Assembly (NCBI RefSeq): GCF_005938645.2 | Contig: NZ_CP042171.1 | Coordinates: forward strand, 4,092,001-4,156,000 | Reading direction: 5' to 3' | Source: Pedobacter sp. KBS0701 | Lineage (GTDB): Bacteria; Bacteroidota; Bacteroidia; Sphingobacteriales; Sphingobacteriaceae | Length of the DNA stretch: 64,000 bases | Shown: in pieces, positions 8,905 through 17,930 of the stretch | Position numbering within the stretch: the first letter of the stretch is position 1 | How the letters are laid out: the number at the start of each line of letters is the position of its first letter | Notes under the pieces: generated by a model | What the model saw: the letters and a program-made list of their open reading frames with translations, nothing else | What the model was told of the DNA's origin: nothing | Databases searched by the model: none | Program-made: the position numbers and the translations under genes

Positions 8905-11900
8905 TTATAGCGTTGCATTAATTCCAAAAACATAACTTGGCGTAGGTGTTACGCTACCAAAATTTCCTGTGTTGATAAATTCAGGATCGATACCATCTTT
9001 GTTGGCGCGCCAGACAATTCCAAGGTTTCGCACATTGGCCGATAGCGACAAAGATTTCACAAAGTTGCGGGGCAGGAAGCGCTGTGGAACGATGTAAGCA
9101 AGAGAAATCTGTTGTAAACGGATATTATCTGCATTTCGGACTAAAGCATCTGAAAAGCGGTAACGGTTAATGCTGTTAAAGTTCACGTCTGTCAAGCCCG
9201 GAATAACATCGGGATTGGCTTCATCACCTGGTTTTCTCCAGCGATTATCCAGTTCTCCCTGACGACCAAGCACGCCTGAATATGTGCCTGCAAAATTTGG
9301 ATAATTGGTCACGGCATTTTTTAAGAAAATATGTCCAAAATAACCTACAAATCTTACTCCTAACTCCAACTGACCATAGCTGAAGTTGTGGTTGAAACCA
9401 GCTGTATAAGGCGCATAGCGTCTACCCACATAAACTAAATCATCTTTGGTAAATGCATTAGTCAGGTTGGTTGTGTTATTGATAATTTTGTTGTTGCGAT
9501 CATAAATCTGCGATTGACCTTTATTATCAAGTCCTGCCCAGCGATAAACGTAGGTAGCCCCTAATGGCATGCCCTCAATTGTCGCCGCTGTCCCTGCGAT
9601 ACTACTGGCGTTATTGGCATATCGCTGATCAGTAACCTTATTGGTGTTATAGCCAAAATTCAATATGGATTTCCAGCTGAATTTTCCAGCCCTGATGATT
9701 TCACCGTTTAAAGTAAATTCATAACCATTACCACTTAACGTTCCACTATTAAAATTAAGGTTCGACCATCCGTATGTCGGGTTGAAGGCAAAGTTTCCTA
9801 AAATGCCTGTTGTTCTTTTGAAATATACATCAAAGCTTCCATTTAATCTACCCTTAAATAATCCAAAATCAATTCCCAGGTTGGCCATTTTTGTAGTTTC
9901 CCAACCCAGATCAGAATTGGCAGGTAAATCGATATTGGCTACTGGCTGGTTAGTTCGTGGATCGGTACCTGTTATCGCTAATATAGGCACATTTGTGCCA
10001 GTCAGTGGTGCTACACCTGCCGTTCCTAAAGTTGCACGAACGCTAATTGCATTCAGCCATTCTGTATTCTGTAAAAATTCTTCTTTGTTCGCATTCCACC
10101 TCAAACCAACCGACCAAAATGGCACGGCTCTTTTACGCCTTTCAACTCCCAGCAGGGTGGCATCGTCAAACCGCACACTACCTGTAACAAAATATTTTTC
10201 CTGATAACTGTATGATGCATTTCCATAATAGGATAAATACCTCTTACGGTAAGCAATTAGACTACTTAAATTAGAACCTAAAGACTGGCCATAACCATAA
10301 ATATCTGGATATATTTGCGTAGGATTAACTGTTGCGGTCGTACGTGTATCTGCATTAAATCCGTACCTGGTTTCAGATGTATTATCAGAATTGGTTTCTC
10401 TGATTTCGGCACCAGCAATTGCATTGAACTGGTGTTTACCACCTATATTAAAGTCAGAGTTCAGCTGACCTCTTAGCGATGTTTCTGATGATGTGTTCCC
10501 ATAGGTAGTATAGCGTCCACCCGCAAAAGATGGTGGAACTGCCCGACCATTAACAAGCGGGGTAAAGTTATTTGTAAGCAATCTGCCTGCATAACTATTT
10601 GCATCATCCAGCGTATAAGAGCTACCAAACTGCCGCTGATTAGATATGGAAACATCAGCATTTAGCCATTTCGCAATTTTACCATTTAAACCTGCACTCA
10701 TTCTGAGTACATTATTTTTAGCGATAGAATTTGAATAATTTAACTCATCTAATGTATTGTAAGTAAATGGCAAATAACCCTGGTTTACCAATTTGTTCGC
10801 ATAAGTATCGGTAATGATAATATTTCTGCCGATACTATTACCATTTGCATCCTGCAATAAATCATAAGGACGTAATGCTGTAGTGCTTATTGATAGCGCA
10901 TTTGTTGCTGCTGCATTGTATTGCGACCTGGAGTATTGATAATTAAATAATGCCCTCAGTGTTACTTTTTTATTAAAAAAATCGGTTGATGTATTCGCGT
11001 TTACAAAGGCGTTTTCAGCAAAATTGCTTTTAAAAACCGGTATATCTTTAGTGTAATTTCCGGATATGTAATAGGTACTGCTTTCAGAACCGCCTGAATA
11101 AGAAAGGTTATATTGGTGATTTACGGCATTTTGCAATAATTTATCTTCAATCTGTTTCATTCCATCTCTCGATGCAATTTCAGCCAATGCGGCGTCTCGC
11201 TGTGCCACTGTCGCAGTACCGCGTTTAACCCTGAACATCCATTCCGTTGCTTCACTGTTGTTGGGCGTATATATGGCATTGCTCGGATCTGTTAAAGCAG
11301 CTGCAACCGGGTCTACAAGTATCCCTTTATCCACCATCTCCTGCTCTAAATTGATGTATTGAGCACTAGTCATCCAATGCAAATCGGCAATAGATGGATT
11401 TTTTGAAATGCCGAAAATATAACCAACGTTCAAGGAAGGTGCAATTTTTTTTCCTTTCTTAGTTTCTATAACAATTACGCCATTTGCGGCTCTTGAGCCC
11501 CATATAGAAGTTGCCGAAGCGTCTTTCAGGAAAGTAATCTGCTCAATATCTGCCATATTGATATTACTGATCACTGAATTGCCAAAGGTATTTCCCGCAA
11601 CCTGTTTGGTGAGGGTTGCTGCGTCACTTGAATTCATTAAAGGAAACCCATCAAGAACAATTAAAGGAATTCCATTGCCTGCTCCATAATTATTTACCCC
11701 TCTAATTTGTACGCTATTGCCTTTGATATCAAACTTCACGCCCGCTACCTGTCCTTCCAGGCGTTCCATAATATTTATGGCGGGGTTAGCTGCCAGTTCC
11801 TTACCGGTGATAACAGTATAAGCGCCTGCAGCACGCTCCTTGCTTATTTTTTGATATCCGTTTGAAACCACTGACACTTCCTCCAACGCAGCTGAAGACT

Positions 11901-12516
11901 GCCGGAGTGTGATATAATAAGTGATCGTTTTCCGGTCAACGAAAATCTCCTCGCCCCTAAAGCCCAGATAACTGATTTGCAGAACATAACCATTGGCAGG
12001 CACATCATTAATCACTAAGTCCCCGTTTTTGTCGGTGGTGTACATCTTATTGATTGTTTTGTTGTAAACATTGGCTCCCGGGAGTGGCCTGCCTGAGGAA
12101 TCCCTAACCGAAACCTTTACATCAACGGCCTTAATAATATCAACCAGTTTATCCGTCACGCTCTTTTCTTTAATTACAATGGTTTTACCATCCAGCGAAA
12201 AAGTAAGGGCCTGGTTATTTAGTGATTTTTGAATAGCCTCGAATACACTAACCTGGTTTACATTGATGGAAACCGGCTTGGCATCCAGAATAATATTGAG
12301 GTCATAAATAATGTCGTAACCGCTCTGTTTACGTATCTCTTTAAGCACGCGTTCCAGTGATGCATTTTTTTCAACAATGGAAACTTTTTGTGCCATTGTT
12401 GATGCACTGATTTGCATAAACGTTAAAAGAAGAATCGCAGCAGTTAGTCGCATAACGAGTAGCAGTTTTCGGAACTGCCGGTTAAGCAATCCGAGTGAAG
12501 TAAAATTTTTATACAT
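8905..12516 (-). CDS. SusC/RagA TonB-dependent transporter with STN domain
   Basis: 1203 aa. Order of parts: signal peptide (to about 43, ending TMAQ), STN domain (about 50-115), carboxypeptidase-like beta-sandwich (about 130-210), TonB plug (about 225-355, with VQIRGVNNYG, IPLIVLDGFPL and ANGVIVIETKKGK) and a 22-strand-type outer-membrane barrel to the C terminus. The STN domain with adjacent FecR and ECF sigma genes is the FecA-like arrangement, in which ligand uptake at the outer membrane is signalled to the sigma factor. It forms the import pore with the downstream SusD. The substrate is unknown; the S41 protease and two thioredoxins hint at peptide or protein cargo. Confidence 0.95.
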   Translation of the reverse strand: MYKNFTSLGLLNRQFRKLLLVMRLTAAILLLTFMQISASTMAQKVSIVEKNASLERVLKEIRKQSGYDIIYDLNIILDAKPVSINVNQVSVFEAIQKSLNNQALTFSLDGKTIVIKEKSVTDKLVDIIKAVDVKVSVRDSSGRPLPGANVYNKTINKMYTTDKNGDLVINDVPANGYVLQISYLGFRGEEIFVDRKTITYYITLRQSSAALEEVSVVSNGYQKISKERAAGAYTVITGKELAANPAINIMERLEGQVAGVKFDIKGNSVQIRGVNNYGAGNGIPLIVLDGFPLMNSSDAATLTKQVAGNTFGNSVISNINMADIEQITFLKDASATSIWGSRAANGVIVIETKKGKKIAPSLNVGYIFGISKNPSIADLHWMTSAQYINLEQEMVDKGILVDPVAAALTDPSNAIYTPNNSEATEWMFRVKRGTATVAQRDAALAEIASRDGMKQIEDKLLQNAVNHQYNLSYSGGSESSTYYISGNYTKDIPVFKSNFAENAFVNANTSTDFFNKKVTLRALFNYQYSRSQYNAAATNALSISTTALRPYDLLQDANGNSIGRNIIITDTYANKLVNQGYLPFTYNTLDELNYSNSIAKNNVLRMSAGLNGKIAKWLNADVSISNQRQFGSSYTLDDANSYAGRLLTNNFTPLVNGRAVPPSFAGGRYTTYGNTSSETSLRGQLNSDFNIGGKHQFNAIAGAEIRETNSDNTSETRYGFNADTRTTATVNPTQIYPDIYGYGQSLGSNLSSLIAYRKRYLSYYGNASYSYQEKYFVTGSVRFDDATLLGVERRKRAVPFWSVGLRWNANKEEFLQNTEWLNAISVRATLGTAGVAPLTGTNVPILAITGTDPRTNQPVANIDLPANSDLGWETTKMANLGIDFGLFKGRLNGSFDVYFKRTTGILGNFAFNPTYGWSNLNFNSGTLSGNGYEFTLNGEIIRAGKFSWKSILNFGYNTNKVTDQRYANNASSIAGTAATIEGMPLGATYVYRWAGLDNKGQSQIYDRNNKIINNTTNLTNAFTKDDLVYVGRRYAPYTAGFNHNFSYGQLELGVRFVGYFGHIFLKNAVTNYPNFAGTYSGVLGRQGELDNRWRKPGDEANPDVIPGLTDVNFNSINRYRFSDALVRNADNIRLQQISLAYIVPQRFLPRNFVKSLSLSANVRNLGIVWRANKDGIDPEFINTGNFGSVTPTPSYVFGINATL

Positions 12517-12607
12517 TTGTTTGTTTGGTTATTGCATTCGGCCCGGGCTTCAAAATCAGGACCTTATGCGATTATTAGTTGATTAATTATTGTCGACTAC
12601 CAATTAT

Positions 12608-12640
12608 CCAGAGGTGCCGCCAAGCACTTCTGGTTTTTTT
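12608..12640. other. hairpin between fecR and susC
   Basis: Imperfect inverted repeat CCAGAGGTGC / GCACTTCTGG (10 bp with one G-T pair, 6-base loop) followed on the plus strand by T8. No gene on the plus strand would use it as a terminator. On the minus strand, the direction of transcription, it lies in the untranslated region between fecR and susC, where it could stabilise the susC mRNA or attenuate read-through. Confidence 0.4.
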
Positions 12641-12656
12641 TGGAATCGTTTTTAAT

Positions 12657-13838
12657 TTATTTAGAAACGATTACCCTCCTTCCTTCAAGTTTAAAATGTA
12701 CTTTTCCTGTTAACTGAATATGGTTGAGCACTTCTGAAATATTTGTGCCTCTCGACATCCAACCGCCCAGCATTAAATTTTCTGGTGCAGTTTCTTCATA
12801 AACTATTTCTACATCATACCATCGGGCTACCTTTCTCATCGCGCTACGTAAATCTTCTCTAAATACAAACGCTCCATTTTTCCAGGCAACTGCCATTTCC
12901 GTATCTGCCTCTTGTACCTGTATGTTTTGATTACTCAGCTTTGCCAGCTGACCTGGTTTAAGCAATGTTGTTTTAGTATCATTTAAAGCAACACTTACGC
13001 TTCCTTTAAGTAAAGTAGTTTTAATAAAAGGCTCATCGGCATAGGCATTGATATTGAAATGCGTTCCCAGTACCTGTACCTTTTCAGACTGGGCATTATT
13101 TTTAATCACTGATACGGAGAAAGGCACTCTCCCTTTAGCTCCCGCTATATGCGCAACTTCAAAATATCCTTCACCAGTTAAAAATACATGTCTTCCACTT
13201 GCCGCAAAAGCTGTCGGATATTTTAAAGACGACCCTGAATTTAGCCAAACTTTGGACCCATCAGGCAGGATAATAGTATATTGTCCGCCAATAGGTGTAG
13301 TAATGGTATTAAACCCTACACTTTTACCTTTTGTATTTGATGCCTTATAAACCAAAGTTCCCTCTGAAGATTTTGTAATTTCTATTCCAGCTTCGGTTGC
13401 AATTTTTCCAACAGCATCCTTATTCAAATCAATTACTCTACCATCAGATAGAGTTAATATTGCCTTATCAGTACCAGCAGGCAGGTCGTATTTTTTTGCA
13501 ATGACAAACTGATCATGAGTAGTACTGTTATTCTTAAGCATCAGGTAGCCTATTCCTGCGATCAATAATATGCTTGCAGCAATTCCTATTGAAATTGCTT
13601 TTTTATATGAACGGTTTAACTTTTGAACTTTAGATAATTCCGGTGCTGTCTGTGAAACATCGGAAAGAATTTTAGTCCAAATTTTGGCTCCTAACTTTTC
13701 ATATTCTATCGGCGGATCAACTGATTCATTTTCTTCAGCTTTTAACAAATACCAGGTTTCGAGCCGGGCATTTTGTTTTGCAGTAAGTTTATTATCAAGA
13801 TAGTCTTTGATAAATCCACTTATAGTTTGTTTGTTCAT
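12657..13838 (-). CDS. FecR-family anti-sigma factor
   Basis: 393 aa. A cytoplasmic N-terminal part (1-80) is followed by one transmembrane helix (about 81-101) and a periplasmic FecR domain containing TPIGGQYTIILPDGSKVWLN and VLGTHFNINAY. The C-terminal DUF4974-like part ends with LTGKVHFKLEGRRVIVSK. In this family the N terminus binds the ECF sigma factor and the C terminus contacts the STN domain of the TonB receptor. The gene lies between its probable sigma partner (13940) and the STN-bearing SusC (12516), which supports that pairing. Confidence 0.94.
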   Translation of the reverse strand: MNKQTISGFIKDYLDNKLTAKQNARLETWYLLKAEENESVDPPIEYEKLGAKIWTKILSDVSQTAPELSKVQKLNRSYKKAISIGIAASILLIAGIGYLMLKNNSTTHDQFVIAKKYDLPAGTDKAILTLSDGRVIDLNKDAVGKIATEAGIEITKSSEGTLVYKASNTKGKSVGFNTITTPIGGQYTIILPDGSKVWLNSGSSLKYPTAFAASGRHVFLTGEGYFEVAHIAGAKGRVPFSVSVIKNNAQSEKVQVLGTHFNINAYADEPFIKTTLLKGSVSVALNDTKTTLLKPGQLAKLSNQNIQVQEADTEMAVAWKNGAFVFREDLRSAMRKVARWYDVEIVYEETAPENLMLGGWMSRGTNISEVLNHIQLTGKVHFKLEGRRVIVSK

Positions 13839-13939
13839 GTTTATTATAGGTAGTATAATAGTATGACAGCCAGCTCAAGGCAATGTTGTATCCAATATTA
13901 AAAAAAAGTTACTTTTTTATTAATTTATTGAAAAGAGCA

Positions 13940-14518
13940 CTATAATGAGATGAAAAAGGAAGGCAAATGATTACCAAATTTGGTTCGCAGCGTAGAGATG
14001 GCTTTGTTCATCTGCGTTTTAACAGTAAGCTCAGAAATATCCATAATACCCGCAATTTCTCTATAGGAAAGATTTTGTTTTCGTTTTAGCTCGAAAACCT
14101 CACGCATCCTAGGAGGTAGTTTTTCAATTTCCTCTTCAATTAGTTTGCTTAAAATGCGTTCTCTAATGAGATGATCGGTGATTTCCTGTGCCTGATCCAA
14201 AAATTGACCAAGATCGGTTAAATAAGCATGATGCACTTGATTTTTACTAAAAAAATTCAAAATTGCATTTCTTGTGGAAACATAAAGATATGCTCCAATT
14301 GAAGTATCAGATGGCAATTGAGGTGCTTTCTGCCACAACTTGGTAAATACCTCCTGAACTACATCCTCGCTCTCATCCTCTTCTTTGAGCATCCGTCGCG
14401 CGTGTTTGTAGAGCAATGGCCAGTATCTGCTATAAATTTCTGAAAAAGCCCTGTTATCCCGATCTATTAATAGCGAAAGTAACTTGTCGTCATGATATGT
14501 AGCATAATCCTGATCCAT
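13940..14518 (-). CDS. ECF sigma factor (FecI/RagA-locus type)
   Basis: 192 aa from the ATG at 14518 (MDQDYATYHDD). An upstream in-frame start would add about 21 hydrophobic residues atypical of sigma factors, so I chose the shorter form. Region 2 (IYSRYWPLLYKHARRML, EDVVQEVFTKLW) and region 4 with a helix-turn-helix (LSYREIAGIMDISELTVKTQ) are clear. It should direct RNA polymerase to the susCD operon when released by the FecR protein encoded next. The gap to fecR is about 100 bases. Confidence 0.92.
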   Translation of the reverse strand: MDQDYATYHDDKLLSLLIDRDNRAFSEIYSRYWPLLYKHARRMLKEEDESEDVVQEVFTKLWQKAPQLPSDTSIGAYLYVSTRNAILNFFSKNQVHHAYLTDLGQFLDQAQEITDHLIRERILSKLIEEEIEKLPPRMREVFELKRKQNLSYREIAGIMDISELTVKTQMNKAISTLRTKFGNHLPSFFISL

Positions 14519-15065
14519 TGATGAGTAAAAATAGAACTTATTTATTGTAAATAGAAATGGGTAAAAGCACACCATTAACAATATGATAATGATCGGGATA
14601 TAATCTTGTTTCTTAATTAAATGTTATTCAGAATAAATAACCCCTATTTGCTCAATGTTAAGTATCCGCCTTTATCCGTTGAAATATTTAATATTAGATG
14701 AGCGTGAATCTTTTAATCTGGAAATAAATAATGTTATGGAGGAATACTGGAAAGAAATCCTCTTTTCATCCTATGAGTTTAAAGATTTCTTACATTTAGT
14801 GCATTTATGCGAACCGGCAATCAATTTTGTTTAGGGTTTATTTGGTAATAGAGAACTGTTATGCAAACATATTATCTATAGGACAGTAAAATAAGAATAT
14901 AGATATACTATTAATATAAGTAGCTTAACAAATGAAAATTATTGTTAATGTTAAATCATTGTAAAGCCATTCGTCATTTAATATTAAAATGTATGATAAC
15001 CTGCTTTCTATAAATAATAACGACGTTTTTAATATCAATTACATTTCAATTGACGTTAATGGGTT
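14519..15065. other. 547-base divergent spacer
   Basis: AT-rich region between the divergent sigma factor and chorismate mutase genes. Apart from the possible 59-codon frame at 14655-14834 I see no RNA gene, strong terminator or repeat family in it. It must hold both promoters, but I cannot place either with confidence. Confidence 0.4.
14655..14834 (+). CDS. possible small protein, 59 aa
   Basis: ATG-started frame, 59 codons. Composition looks protein-like (it starts MLSIRLYPLKYLILDE, then mixed acidic and aromatic residues) and it ends naturally at TAG. I do not recognise a family. It could be a small gene, the start of a decayed gene, or chance in a 547-base spacer. No ribosome-binding site is obvious, which is uninformative in this phylum. 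Confidence 0.3.
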   Translation: MLSIRLYPLKYLILDERESFNLEINNVMEEYWKEILFSSYEFKDFLHLVHLCEPAINFV

Positions 15066-15440
15066 ATGAAACTTCAAAAATTTTTACTCGTTACCTTACT
15101 CATCATTGGCAGCGACCGCCTGTTTGCACAATCAACTTCTACATCTTATACAATGAATCCATTGGAAAGTAATAGAAAGAAAATAGATTCCTTAGATCAG
15201 CAACTCATTGAATTATTAGGGCAGCGCGAACTTGTAGTGAAAGAAATAGGGATTTATAAAGCAAAGAACCACATCCCACCCTTACAGGCCGCGCGTTTTC
15301 AGCAGGTGCTGGATAAAAATATAGCAGCGGGTAAAAAGCATGATTTATCGCCGGATTTTGTAACTGAAGTTTTCAATGCCATTCACAAAGAAAGTTTAAG
15401 AAAAGAAGAGGAAATAAAATCAGGCCATTCCGCACAATAA
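15066..15440 (+). CDS. exported AroQ-type chorismate mutase
   Basis: 124 aa. The signal peptide (MKLQKFLLVTLLIIGSDRLFAQ) is followed by one chorismate mutase type II domain (about 31-115). Active-site positions of the AroQ fold seem kept: R37 in NRKKIDSLD, R54 in GQRELVV, K65 in IYKAKNH and R77. The enzyme converts chorismate to prephenate, normally in the cytosol; a signal peptide means the mature enzyme is probably periplasmic. The gene stands alone with no other aromatic amino acid gene nearby. Family and export signal are well supported; the physiological role is open. Confidence 0.85.
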   Translation: MKLQKFLLVTLLIIGSDRLFAQSTSTSYTMNPLESNRKKIDSLDQQLIELLGQRELVVKEIGIYKAKNHIPPLQAARFQQVLDKNIAAGKKHDLSPDFVTEVFNAIHKESLRKEEEIKSGHSAQ

Positions 15441-16037
15441 GCTCATTCAGCTTCATGATTTTATTGAATATCATAGTTTGGCTCCTGGAACTAAACTTAG
15501 CAATGCTCAAAAGAAGCTAATATCCAGATTGTGCCAGTCATCAACTGAATTATAGCGCACATGGCCTTGGCAAAGAAATTCCGAAGATTGATTGAAAATA
15601 AAGCAGGAAATGAATTGTCTCCTCTGTTTCGGGCCAACAGGCCACCAATTCGATTACTGGATAATGCGGACCTAAGTTCATTTCCATCGGTAATTTTCAT
15701 TTCTAATCCATCCAACTGCCGGATTTATCTTCAATTCAGACACTACCGCATAATCGCTTAAAGTTTACAAATAGAAAATTGATGTATCGGAAACCGCTGT
15801 GTTAAGGCTTGGCAACACTAACGAAGCACTCAATATCCTGGATCGACGAACGGAACTTCTTTCAGACGTTAAGTACATTTACAATAAATCGGACACTTTG
15901 GAAAAAAGAGAGTTTATAGATATGGTGTTCGACTCAAATCTCCACTATGAAAATGGTATTTATCAAACACCTACGACACAAGATTTTTTAATCCATTAAC
16001 CAATTGAAATGAGATGTTTAAATTAAAAAAAGACAAA
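15441..16037. other. spacer with decayed mobile-element DNA
   Basis: About 600 bases between the chorismate mutase gene and the terminator of tRNA-Arg. The right half holds a recombinase-like fragment (15775-15999). The left half (15441-15774) has only short overlapping frames on both strands that I cannot assign, consistent with degenerate DNA. Confidence 0.4.
15775..15999 (+). pseudogene. C-terminal remnant of a serine site-specific recombinase
   Basis: Frame open from just after a TAG at 15772-15774 to the TAA at 15997. The product (IDVSETAVLRLGNTNEALN..., then YIYNKSDTLEKREFIDMVF and YENGIYQTPTTQDFL) resembles the last ~70 residues of large serine recombinases of Bacteroidota, where a segment of the form KREFI-LVFD-LYY-NGIYRTP is common. 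No catalytic serine domain or zinc ribbon is found upstream, so only a tail survives. It lies near the 3' side of tRNA-Arg, a common insertion neighbourhood. The assignment rests on pattern memory and is moderate. Confidence 0.45.
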
Positions 16038-16067
16038 AAAAGGGAGAATTTTTCAATTCTCCCTTTT
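16038..16067 (-). terminator. intrinsic terminator of tRNA-Arg
   Basis: Perfect 13-bp inverted repeat (AAAAGGGAGAATT / AATTCTCCCTTTT region) with a 4-base loop. It starts three bases past the tRNA 3' end and is flanked by A/T runs on both sides, so it could work in both directions. Confidence 0.8.
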
Positions 16068-16069
16068 AG

Positions 16070-16143
16070 TGCACTTGTAGGGATTCGAACCCCAAACCTT
16101 CTCATCCGTAGTGAGATGCTCTATCCAATTGAGCTACAAATGC
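16070..16143 (-). tRNA. tRNA-Arg (anticodon ACG)
   Basis: A 74-nt cloverleaf on the minus strand. Acceptor arms GCATTTG/CAAGTGC pair (one G-T), the D arm is GCTC...GAGC, the anticodon stem is TCTCA/TGAGA with loop CTACGGA (anticodon ACG, read as ICG), and the T arm contains GGTTCGAATCC. The CCA end is not encoded. ACG decodes CGU/CGC/CGA arginine codons. Confidence 0.95.
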
Positions 16144-16242
16144 GTTTCCGTATCGTTAACGGACTGCAAAGGTATAATTTGATATTTTAATTTCCAATTA
16201 AATTTAAAAAAAATCTCAAAATAATTCTTTACAAAATTTGCT

Positions 16243-16707
16243 TTATGCGCCTAACACATCATTAATTGCTTTAAAATCAGGCAAATCCTTTGCATTTTCC
16301 AAAACTTCAGCATAAGCAATTTTTCCTTCTTCATCGATCACAAATGCTGCTCTTTTAGAAACACCTTTTAATCCAAAGGCAAATTCATCATAAAAAGCAC
16401 CATAAGCTGCAGATACTTCTTTGTTAAAATCAGATAATAATGGGAATTGATAATTCTGCTCTTCTTTAAACTTAGCCAAAGAAAAAGGAGAATCAACTGA
16501 TATGCCAATTACCTGTGCATCTATTCCTTCGTAATAACTGAAATTATCACGCATGGTACATAACTGCTCGGTACACGTTCCGGTAAATGCCATTGGAAAA
16601 AAGTGAATAATTACTTTTTTGCCTTTAAAGCCGGAAAGAGAAATTTCTGTTAAATCAGAACTGTATAATTTAAAATCAGGGGCGGTATCGCCAACTTGTA
16701 ATGCCAT
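16243..16707 (-). CDS. peroxiredoxin (AhpE/BCP-like)
   Basis: 154 aa thioredoxin-fold peroxidase. The motif FPMAFTGTCTEQLC holds the peroxidatic Cys45, preceded by the conserved Pro and Thr; Cys50 is a candidate resolving residue. The conserved active-site Arg may lie in SKRAAFVID. It should reduce hydrogen peroxide and organic peroxides in the cytosol (no signal peptide). The spacing of the two cysteines is closest to the 1-Cys/atypical 2-Cys AhpE-BCP groups. It appears to be a single gene; the SDR gene upstream ends 75 bases before its start. Confidence 0.9.
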   Translation of the reverse strand: MALQVGDTAPDFKLYSSDLTEISLSGFKGKKVIIHFFPMAFTGTCTEQLCTMRDNFSYYEGIDAQVIGISVDSPFSLAKFKEEQNYQFPLLSDFNKEVSAAYGAFYDEFAFGLKGVSKRAAFVIDEEGKIAYAEVLENAKDLPDFKAINDVLGA

Positions 16708-16782
16708 TGGATTTTTTTATTTATATATTGTTAAATATTTTAATTGCTTAGTTATTTGAGGCTCCAGAATCGCGACTCAGAA

Positions 16783-17685
16783 CTATCCTTTCATTTGCTG
16801 TTCCAAAATTAATAATCCTTCCTCAAAAGAATGCGGATTATATCCTAAATCTTTAATGGCCTTATCCAGCACAAATCCCGTTTTTATAGGTCGTTTAGCC
16901 GTTTGGTTTAAACTTGCCGAACTTATTTCATTAATAAACGAATGATCCAGTTTCCAATATTCGGCAACTTTCCGAACTAAATCGGCAATGCTCATATAAT
17001 CTTTACCCGATATGTGATAAATTCCCTGCGCATCTTGTTCAACAGCCAACAGACAGGCCTCGGCCAGATCTTCAGCAAGAGTTGGCATGCGCCATTGGTC
17101 GTTCACTACATTTATGGGTGACGCTTTTTCTAAGGCTCCTTTAGCCCAAAGCACAATATTGCTCCGGCTCATATCATTGCTAATTCCATATACTAATATT
17201 GTTCTTAAAATAGCGTAATTTGCATTTGAATTTTTGATCAGTTCTTCAGCCAGCACCTTCGATTTACCATAATAACTAACTGGATTTACAGCATCTGCCT
17301 CTTTATAAGGCCCGTTCAGTCCATCAAAAACAAAATCGGTACTCAAATGGATTAACTGTATATTTTTTTCCTCACAGATTGATAATAAGGTTCCAACCGC
17401 ATCAACATTTAACCGATGGCAAAGCTCCTTATCTGCCTCACAGGTATCTACATTCGTCATTGCAGCGGTGTGGATAACCGCGTCAGGACGATATTTTTCA
17501 ACAACCGCTTTTACCTGTTCAGGGTTTAAGATATCCATTTCTGCATACTCATATCCTTCTTTAACAGGATAACGATTTACCCCTGCCGATGTGGCAACCA
17601 GATTTACCCGTCCCTCGACTAATACTTTTTCTGTTATTTTCTGTCCCAAAAGACCATTGCTACCGGTTGTTAAAATGGTTTTCAT
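16783..17685 (-). CDS. RmlD-like NAD(P)-dependent sugar nucleotide reductase
   Basis: 300 aa extended short-chain dehydrogenase. The Rossmann motif TTGSNGLLGQKI is at the N terminus, VIHTAAMTNVDTCE and HLSTDFVFDG follow, and the catalytic pair is YYGKSK. This is the signature of dTDP-4-dehydrorhamnose reductases (RmlD). No rmlA, rmlB or rmlC lies nearby, so it may act on another sugar nucleotide, or the rml genes lie elsewhere. Cytosolic. Family is firm, substrate uncertain. Confidence 0.85.
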   Translation of the reverse strand: MKTILTTGSNGLLGQKITEKVLVEGRVNLVATSAGVNRYPVKEGYEYAEMDILNPEQVKAVVEKYRPDAVIHTAAMTNVDTCEADKELCHRLNVDAVGTLLSICEEKNIQLIHLSTDFVFDGLNGPYKEADAVNPVSYYGKSKVLAEELIKNSNANYAILRTILVYGISNDMSRSNIVLWAKGALEKASPINVVNDQWRMPTLAEDLAEACLLAVEQDAQGIYHISGKDYMSIADLVRKVAEYWKLDHSFINEISSASLNQTAKRPIKTGFVLDKAIKDLGYNPHSFEEGLLILEQQMKG

Positions 17686-17850
17686 ATCCCTTATTTATGC
17701 CGCTAAATTATCTATTAAAATCATGTGAAAAAACTTTGTCTAATCGAATTCTCTACTCACCAAACAATCTAAGTACTTTTTTAAATGATGTATGCAAAAA
17801 AAGTCATGACAATCAGAAATAATATATTTTTTTTACATTCATTTCAAACA

Positions 17851-17883
17851 TTTGTAAATACAAGATTATTCCGGGTATCTTCG
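17851..17883 (+). promoter_or_regulatory. candidate Bacteroidota promoter
   Basis: TTTG at 17851-17854, 21 bases, then TATCTTCG at 17876-17883, one mismatch from the TAnnTTTG consensus of the primary sigma factor in this phylum. Transcription would begin near 17890, about 40 bases before the gene at 17931. Confidence 0.4.
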
Positions 17884-17930
17884 GCGCAAATTATCTTATT
17901 TTATAATTAAAAATATTTAAACCATTTTAT

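Noticed and set aside
10473..10661. Frames inside susC and other large genes on other reading frames or the opposite strand
   Set aside because: They lie wholly within strongly supported genes and have no family features.
15561..15761. 66-codon frame (plus) and an overlapping 72-codon frame (minus) left of the recombinase remnant
   Set aside because: Two overlapping opposite frames with no family resemblance; the region looks degenerate and neither can be supported.
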